8,106 nucleotides of DNA, taken from positions 1-8,106 of the forward strand of contig CALEJW010000128.1 of NCBI GenBank assembly GCA_937898635.1. The letters run 5' to 3'. Shown in pieces: positions 1 to 7,783 of this stretch. The translations under genes were made by a program, and so were the position numbers. The notes beneath the pieces are model-generated. The model saw nothing but the letters and a program-made list of their open reading frames with translations. It made no database searches and had not been told where the DNA came from. Within the stretch, counting starts at the first letter, position 1; every line of letters starts with the position of its first letter. This DNA comes from an uncultured Pseudomonadota bacterium. Its GTDB lineage: Bacteria > Pseudomonadota > Gammaproteobacteria > Burkholderiales > Usitatibacteraceae.

Positions 1-921
1 TCCAGCCTCCTCTCCCTGCCGGTGGAGGGCATCGCGATGGCGGAGCTCAAGGCCGTCACGCGCGACCTCCTCGCGAGCGGGGCGCCGATCCAGGACATGA
101 ACACGATCCGCAAGCACCTCTCCGCGATCCAGGGAGGTCGCCTCGCCCTCGCGACCCGGGCCCGCGTCCTCGCGCTCGTGGTCTCGGACGTCACCGGGGA
201 CGACCCGACGCACATCGCCTCCGGGCCCTGCTCGCCCGACCCGACGACCTTCGCCGACGCGGTGGCGATCCTCTCGCGCTACGGCGTGTCCGCTCCGGCG
301 TCGATCGCGGCGCGCCTCTCGAAGGGCGCCCGGGGAGAGATCCCTGAGACGCCCAAGCCGGGCGACCCCGGGTTCGGCCGCAGCGAGGTGCGGGTGATCG
401 CCACGGCGCACGCGAGCCTCATGAGCGCGGCCGCCTACGTGCAGGGCCGCGGCATCACGCCGATGGTGCTGGGCGACTCGGTGACCGGCGAGTCGCGGGA
501 GGTGGCGAAGGTGATCGCGGCGATCGCCCGACAGCTGCACCGTCACTCCCACCCGTTCCGGCCGCCCGTGGCCGTGATCTCCGGGGGAGAGACCACCGTG
601 ACGGTGCGCGGATCGGGCAAGGGCGGCCGATGCAGCGAGTTCCTGCTCTCGCTCGCCGTCGAGCTCGACGGGCTCGAGCACGCCTGGGCGCTCGCGGCGG
701 ACACGGACGGGATCGACGGCGCCGAGTCGAACGCCGGCGCCATCGTGGCGCCGGACACGCTCTCGCGCGCCGCCGAGGCCGGCCTCGACGCCAAGCGCAT
801 GCTCGCGCAGAACGACGGCTACGGGTTCTTCGCGGCGCTGGACGACCTCGTGGTCACGGGGCCGACGAGGACGAACGTGAACGACTACCGCATCGTCCTC
901 GTCCAGCGCTCCCGCCCATGA
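1..921 (+). CDS. Glycerate 2-kinase (MOFRL family), C-terminal part, 5'-truncated
   Basis: This is probably an ATP-dependent glycerate 2-kinase (DUF4147/MOFRL family), a cytoplasmic enzyme making 2-phosphoglycerate from D-glycerate in glyoxylate, tartrate or serine-cycle metabolism. Homologues are often labelled TtuD, GckA or, historically, hydroxypyruvate reductase. The reading frame is open from base 1, and the residues before the GTG at 22 (SSLLSLPVEGI) fit the family's internal segment, so the gene starts upstream; 306 residues of the usual 420-450 are present. Visible landmarks are the RKHLSAIQGGRLA segment (about residue 37), the DVTGDDPTHIASGP motif (about residue 65), and the C-terminal MOFRL domain starting at GGETTVTVRGSGKGGR (about residue 195) and continuing through LAADTDGIDG, NDGYGFF and the closing GPTRTNVND. 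The usual GGRN(Q/S)EF motif reads GGRCSEF here. The gene converges on the ribosomal operon and is not part of it. Family assignment is firm; the exact substrate is inferred. Confidence 0.92.
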   Translation, partial: SSLLSLPVEGIAMAELKAVTRDLLASGAPIQDMNTIRKHLSAIQGGRLALATRARVLALVVSDVTGDDPTHIASGPCSPDPTTFADAVAILSRYGVSAPASIAARLSKGARGEIPETPKPGDPGFGRSEVRVIATAHASLMSAAAYVQGRGITPMVLGDSVTGESREVAKVIAAIARQLHRHSHPFRPPVAVISGGETTVTVRGSGKGGRCSEFLLSLAVELDGLEHAWALAADTDGIDGAESNAGAIVAPDTLSRAAEAGLDAKRMLAQNDGYGFFAALDDLVVTGPTRTNVNDYRIVLVQRSRP

Positions 922-947
922 AAAAAGCCGGCCCGGGGGCCGGCTTT
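921..947 (-). terminator. Rho-independent terminator of the ribosomal operon
   Basis: A 10-bp perfect stem pairs 924-933 with 938-947 (AAAGCCGGCC against GGCCGGCTTT) around a 4-nt loop. Read on the minus strand, the stem runs straight into six T residues (positions 926 down to 921), the classic form of an intrinsic terminator, 20 nt past the rplQ stop. On the plus strand the trailing T run is only three bases, so it would stop the glycerate kinase transcript less efficiently. The U-tract overlaps the last base of the kinase stop codon TGA (919-921). The structure is seen directly; function in both directions is inferred. Confidence 0.92.
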
Positions 948-966
948 CCGGAGGAACGCGCAGGCC

Positions 967-1368
967 TCAGGCCGCCTTCTCCTCCTTGGCGGGCGCCTCG
1001 TCCTTCGGCGCCGGGCGGTCCATGAGCTCCACCAGCGCCATCGGCGCGTTGTCGCCCAGGCGGAAGCCCCACTTGAGGATCCGCAGGTAGCCGCCGTTGC
1101 GGCTCTTGTAGCGCGGACCCAGCTCCGCGAAGAGCTTCACGACCATGTCGCGGTCGCGCAGCCGGTCGAAGGCGAGGCGCTTGTTCGCGAGCGTGGGGCT
1201 CTTGCCCAGGTTGATGATCGGCTCGGCCACGCGGCGCAGTTCCTTCGCCTTGGGGAGCGTCGTGCGGATCGCCTCGTGCTTCAGGAGCGAGACGGTCATG
1301 TTGCGCAGCATCGCCAGGCGATGGCTGCTGGTCTTGTTGAGCTTTCGAAGCCCGTGACGGTGACGCAT
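967..1368 (-). CDS. rplQ: 50S ribosomal protein L17
   Basis: L17 is a large-subunit protein that binds 23S rRNA near the exit-tunnel side of the 50S subunit. The 133-residue product begins MRHRHGLRKLNKTSSHR, the characteristic start, and carries the family signature IRTTLPKAKELR at residues 34-45. The core ends near residue 116. A low-complexity Ala/Pro/Lys/Glu tail of 17 residues follows (DRPAPKDEAPAKEEKAA), making the protein slightly longer than E. coli L17 (127 residues); such tails vary among bacteria. The ATG is preceded by an AAAGG Shine-Dalgarno-like sequence about 8 nt upstream. It is the last gene of the operon, 90 nt after rpoA, and ends 20 nt before the terminator hairpin. Confidence 0.97.
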   Translation of the reverse strand: MRHRHGLRKLNKTSSHRLAMLRNMTVSLLKHEAIRTTLPKAKELRRVAEPIINLGKSPTLANKRLAFDRLRDRDMVVKLFAELGPRYKSRNGGYLRILKWGFRLGDNAPMALVELMDRPAPKDEAPAKEEKAA

Positions 1369-1428
1369 GTCGTTAGCCTTTCCGGTTCTCTTGGCCTGTG
1401 CGGCCTTGTTGTCGTTATGGGTTTGGAA

Positions 1429-1446
1429 GCCCCGGCGGGCCGGGGC
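1429..1446 (-). other. GC-rich hairpin in the rpoA-rplQ gap
   Basis: GCCCCGGC (1429-1436) is the exact reverse complement of GCCGGGGC (1439-1446), giving a 7-8 bp all-GC stem with a minimal loop. The stem can be lengthened by pairing GAA (1426-1428) with TTC (1450-1452) if three intervening bases bulge out. On the transcribed minus strand it lies just after the rpoA stop and is followed by CCAAACCC, not a U-tract, so it is not a standard intrinsic terminator. It could protect the upstream mRNA 3' end, attenuate rplQ, or mark a processing site. The hairpin is seen; these roles are inferred. The rest of the 90-nt gap (1369-1458) holds only the rplQ ribosome-binding site and no recognisable promoter. 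Confidence 0.6.
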
Positions 1447-1458
1447 GGCTTCAGGGTC

Positions 1459-2436
1459 CTACTTCGTGAGCCCCGCGACGGGCCAGTTCTCGAGCTTCAT
1501 GCCGAGCGTGAGGCCCTTGGAGGCGAGCACTTCCTTGATCTCGTTCAACGACTTGCGGCCGAGGTTGGGCGTCTTGAGGAGCTCGTTCTCGGTGCGCTGG
1601 ATGAGGTCGCCGATGTAGTAGATGTTCTCGGCCTTCAGGCAGTTGGCCGAGCGCACCGTGAGCTCCAGGTCGTCGACCGGCTGGAGCAGGATCGGGTCGA
1701 CCTGCGGCTGCGCGCTCTCGATGCGCTCCTCGCTCGTCGACTGCAGGGACGCGAAGACGGAGAGCTGTTCCACGAGCACGGTCGCGGCATAGCGCACGGC
1801 CTCCTCGGGCTCGATCACGCCGTTGGTCTCGATGTCGATCACGAGGCGGTCGAGGTCCGTCCTCTGCTCCACCCGGGCGCTCTCCACCTGGTAGCTGACG
1901 CGGCGGATGGGGCTGAAGGAGGCGTCGAGGAGGATCGCGCCGATGGCGCGGGAATCCTCCGTCCGGCGCGAGGTCGCGGGCACGTAGCCGCGGCCCTTCT
2001 CCACCTTCACGGTCATCTCGAGCTTGCCGCCCTGCGTGATGTGGGCGATCACGTGGTCCTGGTTGATGATCTCCAGGTCGTGGGTCTGCTCGATGTCGGC
2101 GGCCGTGACCGGGCCGGGCTTGTCCTTCTTGAGCTTCAGGCTCACCTCGCCGCGGCCGTGCAGCTTCATCACGATGCCCTTGAGGTTCAGGAGCACGTCC
2201 ACCACGTCCTCCTGCACGCCCTCGATCGTCGAGTACTCGTGGAGGACGCCGGCGATCTTCACTTCCGTGGCGGCGTAGCCGGGCATGGAGGAGAGCAGGA
2301 TGCGGCGAAGCGCGTTGCCGAGCGTGTGCCCGTAGCCGCGCTCGAACGGCTCCATCACCACCTTGGCGTGCGTGGGGGAGAGGTTCTGCACGTCGATGAT
2401 GCGGGGCTTCAGGAAATTCGTGGCGTTGCTTTGCAT
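1459..2436 (-). CDS. rpoA: DNA-directed RNA polymerase subunit alpha
   Basis: Alpha dimerises to nucleate assembly of RNA polymerase (alpha2-beta-beta'-omega), and its C-terminal domain contacts promoter UP elements and activators. The 325-residue product has both domains. The N-terminal assembly domain (about 1-235) includes the conserved PFERGYGHTLGNALRRILLSS at 30-50 and RVEQRTDLDRLV at 188-199. A short linker (about 236-250) rich in Ser, Glu and Gln follows. The C-terminal domain (about 251-325) includes ELTVRSANCLKAENIYYIGDL, then LLKTPNLGRKSLNEIKEVL. Arg262, Asn265 and Lys268 correspond to E. coli Arg265, Asn268 and Lys271, which contact UP-element DNA. Length matches the family (E. coli 329). 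The ATG start gives the expected N-terminus and has AGAGG upstream. The gene lies between rpsD and rplQ, as in the proteobacterial alpha operon. Confidence 0.98.
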   Translation of the reverse strand: MQSNATNFLKPRIIDVQNLSPTHAKVVMEPFERGYGHTLGNALRRILLSSMPGYAATEVKIAGVLHEYSTIEGVQEDVVDVLLNLKGIVMKLHGRGEVSLKLKKDKPGPVTAADIEQTHDLEIINQDHVIAHITQGGKLEMTVKVEKGRGYVPATSRRTEDSRAIGAILLDASFSPIRRVSYQVESARVEQRTDLDRLVIDIETNGVIEPEEAVRYAATVLVEQLSVFASLQSTSEERIESAQPQVDPILLQPVDDLELTVRSANCLKAENIYYIGDLIQRTENELLKTPNLGRKSLNEIKEVLASKGLTLGMKLENWPVAGLTK

Positions 2437-2476
2437 GCGTGGGGCCTCTGCCAGTGTCGGTTGAGGGAGCGAGCCG

Positions 2477-2498
2477 GCTGCCTTCGGGTTCGGGCAGC
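2477..2498 (-). other. Small hairpin in the rpsD-rpoA gap
   Basis: GCTGCC (2477-2482) pairs perfectly with GGCAGC (2493-2498) around a 10-base loop of CG-rich sequence. It lies 2 nt past the rpsD stop in the 64-nt gap before rpoA (2437-2500). On the minus strand it is followed by CGGCTCGCTCCC with no U-tract, so it does not look like a terminator. It might limit read-through or stabilise the upstream message, but a 6-bp stem in GC-rich DNA can arise by chance. The remainder of the gap shows only the rpoA ribosome-binding site. Confidence 0.4.
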
Positions 2499-2500
2499 GC

Positions 2501-3121
<621 letters not shown>

Positions 3122-3155
3122 GGTGTCTTCCTGTGTTCTCGTCGTTCTCGCGCGC

Positions 3156-3548
3156 CTACATCCGGCGGCGCTTCGGCGGCCGGCAGCCGTTGTGCGGCAC
3201 CGGCGTCACGTCGGCGATCGAAAGGATCTTCAGGCCGAGGGCGTTGAGCGCGCGGACCGCGGACTCGCGTCCGGGGCCCGGGCCCTTGATGCGGACCTCG
3301 AGGTTCTTCACGCCGCACTCCTGCGCGGCGCGGCCCGCGGCTTCGGCGGCGACCTGCGCCGCGAAGGGCGTGGACTTGCGCGAGCCCTTGAAGCCCGCGC
3401 CGCCCGAGGTGGCCCACGAGAGGGCGTTGCCCTGGCGGTCGGTGATCGTGACGATCGTGTTGTTGAAGGAAGCGTGAATGTGCGCGATGCCCTCGGACAC
3501 ATTCTTCTTCGCCTTCTTGCGCACTCGCGTGGCGGCGGGTTTAGCCAT
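3156..3548 (-). CDS. rpsK: 30S ribosomal protein S11
   Basis: S11 sits on the 30S platform, binds 16S rRNA and helps form the mRNA exit region near the E site. The 130-residue product contains the family core VSEGIAHIHASFNNTIVTITD at about 17-37, SWATSGGAGFKGSRKSTPFA at about 44-63, and the C-terminal block DVTPVPHNGCRPPKRRRM. The Asn-Gly pair at 120-121 matches the site known in E. coli S11 to form isoaspartate; modification here is inferred by homology only. Length equals the family norm (129-130). The ATG start has GAGGA about 10 nt upstream. It lies 30 nt after rpsM and 34 nt before rpsD. Confidence 0.98.
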   Translation of the reverse strand: MAKPAATRVRKKAKKNVSEGIAHIHASFNNTIVTITDRQGNALSWATSGGAGFKGSRKSTPFAAQVAAEAAGRAAQECGVKNLEVRIKGPGPGRESAVRALNALGLKILSIADVTPVPHNGCRPPKRRRM

Positions 3549-3578
3549 GCTGATGGTTCCTCGGATCCGTGTGGGAGG

Positions 3579-3950
3579 TCACGCCGCGGCCTTGGACAGG
3601 CGCACGGCCTTGCGCGGGCCCTTGCGGGTTCGCGCGTTCGTGCGGGTGCGTTGTCCGCGCACCGGCAGGCCCTTCTTGTGCCGCACGCCGCGGTAGCAGC
3701 CGAGGTCCATGAGCCGCTTGATGTTCATGGAATTCTCGCGGCGCAGGTCGCCCTCGACGGCGAAACGCGCGACCTGCTCGCGCAGCTTGTCCATCTCGCC
3801 GTCCGTGAGATCCTTGATCTTGGCGGACTGCTTCACCCCCGCGGCGTCGCAGATGAGGCGCGCGCGGGCGCGGCCGATGCCGAAGATCGCGGTGAGCGCG
3901 ATCGAGGCGTGCTGGTGGTTCGCGATGTTGATGCCGGCAATACGGGCCAT
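3579..3950 (-). CDS. rpsM: 30S ribosomal protein S13
   Basis: S13 is a 30S head protein that contacts the P-site tRNA through its C-terminal tail and forms intersubunit bridges with the 50S subunit. The 123-residue product starts MARIAGINIANHQHASIAL and carries the helix-hairpin-helix core (AIFGIGRARARLICDAAGV, about 23-41). The signature GCYRGVRHKKGLPVRGQRTR follows at about 84-103, then the basic tail NARTRKGPRKAVRLSKAAA. In E. coli it heads the alpha operon behind a long leader with an S4-binding pseudoknot. Here only 36 nt separate it from rpmJ, so it looks like an internal gene of a longer transcript. AAGGA lies about 8 nt before the ATG. Confidence 0.98.
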   Translation of the reverse strand: MARIAGINIANHQHASIALTAIFGIGRARARLICDAAGVKQSAKIKDLTDGEMDKLREQVARFAVEGDLRRENSMNIKRLMDLGCYRGVRHKKGLPVRGQRTRTNARTRKGPRKAVRLSKAAA

Positions 3951-3986
3951 GGCTCTATCCTTCGTTTCGTCCTGTGCGCGCCGGGC

Positions 3987-4100
3987 TCAGCCCTGGCGCT
4001 GCTTGTGGCGCGGGTCGGAGCAGATCACGCGGACGACGCGCTTGCGCCGCACGATCTTGCACTTGCGGCAGATCTTCTTCACCGAGGCTTGAACTCGCAT
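3987..4100 (-). CDS. rpmJ: 50S ribosomal protein L36
   Basis: L36 is a tiny zinc-ribbon protein of the 50S subunit that stabilises 23S rRNA near the peptidyl-transferase region. The 37-residue frame reads MRVQASVKKICRKCKIVRRK and ends RHKQRQG, the invariant L36 C-terminus. All four zinc ligands of the C+ form are present: Cys11, Cys14, Cys27 and His32. It starts 10 nt after the infA stop, whose TAA forms part of the Shine-Dalgarno TAAGGAG (4107-4113). It is too short for many ORF callers, but sequence and position leave no real doubt. E. coli L36 (38 residues) lies between secY and rpsM in the same way. Confidence 0.97.
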   Translation of the reverse strand: MRVQASVKKICRKCKIVRRKRVVRVICSDPRHKQRQG

Positions 4101-4110
4101 CTCTGTCTCC

Positions 4111-4329
4111 TTACTTCGCCCGGAACGTGATCCGGGCCTTCGTCAAGTCGTACGGGGTCAACTCGACCGTGACCTTGTCCCCCGGCAGGATGCGGATGTA
4201 GTGCATGCGCATCTTCCCGGAGATGTGCCCGAGGACGATGTGGCCGTTCTCGAGCTTCACCCTGAACATCGCGTTCGGGAGGGTCTCCACGACCTCTCCC
4301 TGCATCTGGATCGTCTCTTCCTTTGCCAT
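4111..4329 (-). CDS. infA: Translation initiation factor IF-1
   Basis: IF-1 binds the 30S A site during initiation and cooperates with IF2 and IF3 to select the initiator tRNA. The 72-residue product is exactly the usual length and a single S1-like OB fold. Conserved blocks are MQGEVVETLPNAMFRVKLEN (9-28), GHISGKMRMHYIRILPGD (34-51), then VTVELTPYDLTKARITFR. It is sandwiched between secY (9-nt gap) and rpmJ (10-nt gap). This placement is familiar from betaproteobacteria, whereas E. coli keeps infA elsewhere. The Shine-Dalgarno region GGGACGGGGA follows directly from, and overlaps, the secY stop codon TAG. Confidence 0.98.
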   Translation of the reverse strand: MAKEETIQMQGEVVETLPNAMFRVKLENGHIVLGHISGKMRMHYIRILPGDKVTVELTPYDLTKARITFRAK

Positions 4330-4338
4330 TCCCCGTCC

Positions 4339-5658
<1,320 letters not shown>

Positions 5659-5664
5659 GTCGCT

Positions 5665-5673
5665 CTTCCTTCC
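5665..5673 (-). promoter_or_regulatory. Ribosome-binding site deciding the secY TTG start
   Basis: On the minus strand GGAAGGAAG lies 6 nt before the TTG start of secY and immediately after the rplO stop codon region (TGA at 5677-5675). Its AAGGAAG core and its spacing are those of a good Shine-Dalgarno sequence. It supports TTG at 5658-5656 as the real start instead of a downstream codon. Confidence 0.75.
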
Positions 5674-5674
5674 G

Positions 5675-6109
5675 TCAGGCCGCGACCGAGCCGCCGGCGG
5701 CCTCGATGGCCGCCTTCGCGCCCTTGGTGACGCCGACGCCCGAGACCTTCACGGCCTTCTCGATCTTGCCGGCGAGGATGATCTTCGCGCGCCTGGCCGA
5801 GCCGGCGACGAGGCCGGCGGCCTTCAGGGCCGCGAGGTCGATCATGTCGACGGGAACCTTGCGCAGGTCGCCCAGGCGCACCTCGGCGGCGGGCTCGATG
5901 GTGACCGCGACGAAGCCCCGCTTGGGCATGCGGCGCTGCAGCGGCATCTGGCCGCCCTCGAAGCCGACCTTGTGGAAGCCGCCGGCGCGCGACTTCTGGC
6001 CCTTGTGGCCGCGTCCCGCGGTCTTGCCGAGCCCGGAGCCGATGCCCCGGCCGACGCGGCGCCGCGCCTTCTTGGAGCCCGCGGCGGGCTTGAGCGTGTT
6101 CAGTTCCAT
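5675..6109 (-). CDS. rplO: 50S ribosomal protein L15
   Basis: L15 is a late-assembling 50S protein that threads through 23S rRNA with a long basic N-terminal extension. The 144-residue product matches E. coli L15 in length. The Gly/Lys/Arg-rich extension spans about residues 1-60 and includes RRVGRGIGSGLGKTAGRGHK at 17-36. Next come GFEGGQMPLQRRMPKRGF at about 49-66 and the globular C-terminal domain, ending with the signature region (AGKIEKAVKVSGVGVTKGAK). The ATG begins 1 nt after the rpmD stop (TGAGATG), and its Shine-Dalgarno GAGGA sits inside the last codons of rpmD. Translation of the two genes is therefore probably coupled. Confidence 0.98.
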   Translation of the reverse strand: MELNTLKPAAGSKKARRRVGRGIGSGLGKTAGRGHKGQKSRAGGFHKVGFEGGQMPLQRRMPKRGFVAVTIEPAAEVRLGDLRKVPVDMIDLAALKAAGLVAGSARRAKIILAGKIEKAVKVSGVGVTKGAKAAIEAAGGSVAA

Positions 6110-6110
6110 C

Positions 6111-6296
6111 TCAGTCCTCGACTTTCACGAGATAGCTCACCTTGTCGATCATGCCGCGCACGGACGGCGTGTCCTCGAGCTCCACGGTGTGGCGGATCCG
6201 GCGCAGGCCGAGACCGCGCACGCAGGCCTTGTGGCCGCTCAGCGCGCCGCGAAGGCCCTTCACCTGGGTGACCTTGATCTTTCGGGGGGACGTCAT
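6111..6296 (-). CDS. rpmD: 50S ribosomal protein L30
   Basis: L30 is a small 23S rRNA-binding protein of the 50S subunit. The 61-residue product (E. coli 59) shows the ferredoxin-like L30 fold signature. A basic strand IKVTQVKGLRGALSGHKACV is followed by RGLGLRRIRHTVELEDTPSV, then RGMIDKVSYLVKVED. The start is fixed by TGAGGAAG, in which the rpsE stop codon contributes the first bases of the Shine-Dalgarno, 8 nt before the ATG. The gap to rpsE is 13 nt and that to rplO is 1 nt. Confidence 0.97.
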   Translation of the reverse strand: MTSPRKIKVTQVKGLRGALSGHKACVRGLGLRRIRHTVELEDTPSVRGMIDKVSYLVKVED

Positions 6297-6309
6297 CTCG
6301 GTTTCTTCC

Positions 6310-6819
6310 TCAGCCGACGATTTCTTCGACCTTCTTGCCGCGCTTGGCCGCGATCTCCGAGGGGCGATGCTGCTGGAGCAGCCCGTCGAGGGTCGCGCGC
6401 ACGACGTTGTAGGGATTGGTGGAGCCGTGGCATTTCGCCGAGATGTTGGTCACGCCCATCACCTCGAAGACCGCGCGCATGGCGCCGCCGGCCTTGATGC
6501 CGTTGCCTTCCGCGGCGGGCTGCATCAGCACGCGGGTGGCGCCGTGGCGGCCGAGCACCTTGTGGTGGATCGTGCCGGACTTGAGCGCCACCTTGACCAT
6601 GTTGCGCCGCGCCTGCTCCATCGCCTTCTGGACGGCGACGGGCACCTCGCGGGACTTGCCCTTGCCCATGCCGATCGAGCCGTCGCCGTCGCCCACCACC
6701 GTGAGCGCCGCGAACCCGAGGATGCGGCCGCCCTTGACGACCTTGGTCACCCGGTTCACCGAGATCATCTTCTCCCGGAGGCCGTCGGTGCGCTCGCCCT
6801 GCTGTTCGTATTTCGCCAT
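6310..6819 (-). CDS. rpsE: 30S ribosomal protein S5
   Basis: S5 lies at the body-head hinge of the 30S subunit, lines the mRNA entry channel and affects decoding fidelity. The 169-residue product has the double-stranded-RNA-binding-like N-terminal domain (about 14-77), with REKMISVNRVTKVVKGGR containing the loop altered in E. coli spectinomycin-resistant mutants (about 22-31). GDGDGSIGMGKGKSREVPVA follows at 43-62. The C-terminal domain keeps GNGIKAGGAMRAVFEVMGV and GSTNPYNVVRATLDGL, ending KRGKKVEEIVG. No unusual substitution was seen in the spectinomycin loop by eye. The Shine-Dalgarno is CAGGAA, 7-8 nt before the ATG. It lies 31 nt after rplR and 13 nt before rpmD. Confidence 0.98.
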   Translation of the reverse strand: MAKYEQQGERTDGLREKMISVNRVTKVVKGGRILGFAALTVVGDGDGSIGMGKGKSREVPVAVQKAMEQARRNMVKVALKSGTIHHKVLGRHGATRVLMQPAAEGNGIKAGGAMRAVFEVMGVTNISAKCHGSTNPYNVVRATLDGLLQQHRPSEIAAKRGKKVEEIVG

Positions 6820-6850
6820 GTCGGTTTCCTGTGATCTAGCCTGGGCGGAC

Positions 6851-7207
6851 CTAGAACTTCAGCCCGCCCTCGCGGGCGGCCTCGGCGAGCGCCTTCACGC
6901 GCCCGTGGTAGCTGAAGCCCGCGCGGTCGAAGGCGACCTCGGTCACGCCGGCGGACTTCGCCTTCTCGGCGATGCGCTTGCCGACGAGGGCCGCGGCCTC
7001 CTTGTTGCTGCCCTTGGGCTGCACGGCGCGCACTTCCTTCTCGGCGGTCGAGGCCGAGGCGAGGATCTTCGTCCCGTCGGCCGCCACCACCTGCGCGTAG
7101 ATGTGCTGGTTGGTCCGGTGCACCGTGAGGCGGACGGCTTCCTGGCGGCGGATGCGCGCGCGCGTCTTCGCGGCGCGGCGCAGTCTCGAGGTCTTCTTGT
7201 CGATCAT
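6851..7207 (-). CDS. rplR: 50S ribosomal protein L18
   Basis: L18 binds 5S rRNA and, with L5 and L25, anchors it to the central protuberance of the 50S subunit. The 118-residue product (E. coli 117) begins with a basic arm (MIDKKTSRLRRAAKTRARIR) suited to RNA binding. RLTVHRTNQHIYAQVVAADG follows at about 26-45, and the protein closes with the conserved FDRAGFSYHGRVKALAEAAR then EGGLKF. GGAG lies about 10 nt upstream of the ATG, a looser spacing than most of its neighbours. Gaps of 31 nt separate it from rplF and from rpsE. Confidence 0.98.
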   Translation of the reverse strand: MIDKKTSRLRRAAKTRARIRRQEAVRLTVHRTNQHIYAQVVAADGTKILASASTAEKEVRAVQPKGSNKEAAALVGKRIAEKAKSAGVTEVAFDRAGFSYHGRVKALAEAAREGGLKF

Positions 7208-7238
7208 GATGGGGTTCTCCGTACTTTCGCCGGGCCGG

Positions 7239-7772
7239 TCACTTCTTCTTCGTTTCCTTCAGCACCACGGTCTCGCCGTTGTAGCGCACGCCCTTGCCCT
7301 TGTAAGGCTCGGGCGACTTGTACGCGCGGATCTCGGCGGCGACCTGGCCCACCTTCTGCCGGTCCACGCCCTTGATCACGATCTCGGTCTGGGTCGGCGT
7401 CTCGGCCTTCACGCCCTCGGGCAGCGAGTGGACGATCGGGTGCGAGAAGCCCAGCGCGAGGTTGAGCTTGTTGCCCTGGGCCTGCGCCTTGTAGCCCACG
7501 CCCACCAGGGTGAGGCGCTTCTCGAAGCCCTGCTTCACGCCCTGGACCATGTTCGCGACGAGCGCGCGCATCGTGCCGGACATGGCGTTCGCCTGGATCG
7601 AGCCGTTGGCGGCGGCGAAGGAGATCTGGGAGCCCTCGACCTTCACCACGACGTCGCGGGAAAGCGCCTGCCTGAGCGTGCCCAGGGGGCCCTTGACCGT
7701 GAGCTCGGAGGCGCCGACGGCGACCTCGACCTTCTCGGGAATGGCGACGGGATACTTTGCGATTCGGGACAT
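7239..7772 (-). CDS. rplF: 50S ribosomal protein L6
   Basis: L6 binds 23S rRNA helix 97 near the sarcin-ricin loop and the factor-binding site of the 50S subunit. The 177-residue product has E. coli length and two tandem, structurally similar domains (about 1-82 and 83-177). It starts MSRIAKYPVAIPEKVEVAV, and the central junction reads EKRLTLVGVGYKAQAQGNKL. The L6 signature PEPYKGKGV is at 154-162, and the tail is basic (KETKKK). The Shine-Dalgarno TAAGGAGG is near-consensus and includes the rpsH stop codon TAA; the gap to rpsH is 11 nt. Confidence 0.98.
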   Translation of the reverse strand: MSRIAKYPVAIPEKVEVAVGASELTVKGPLGTLRQALSRDVVVKVEGSQISFAAANGSIQANAMSGTMRALVANMVQGVKQGFEKRLTLVGVGYKAQAQGNKLNLALGFSHPIVHSLPEGVKAETPTQTEIVIKGVDRQKVGQVAAEIRAYKSPEPYKGKGVRYNGETVVLKETKKK

Positions 7773-7783
7773 GGCGATCCTCC

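Noticed and set aside
22..24. GTG as the start of the glycerate kinase
   Set aside because: The frame stays open to base 1, and the upstream residues plus the missing N-terminal third of the family show it is internal.
1393..1405. Possible second hairpin GGCC-TGTGC-GGCC in the rpoA-rplQ gap
   Set aside because: The stem is only four base pairs and does not extend; expected by chance in this composition.
1369..1458. Internal promoter for rplQ
   Set aside because: CATAAC resembles a -10 element loosely, but no -35 element lies at suitable spacing.
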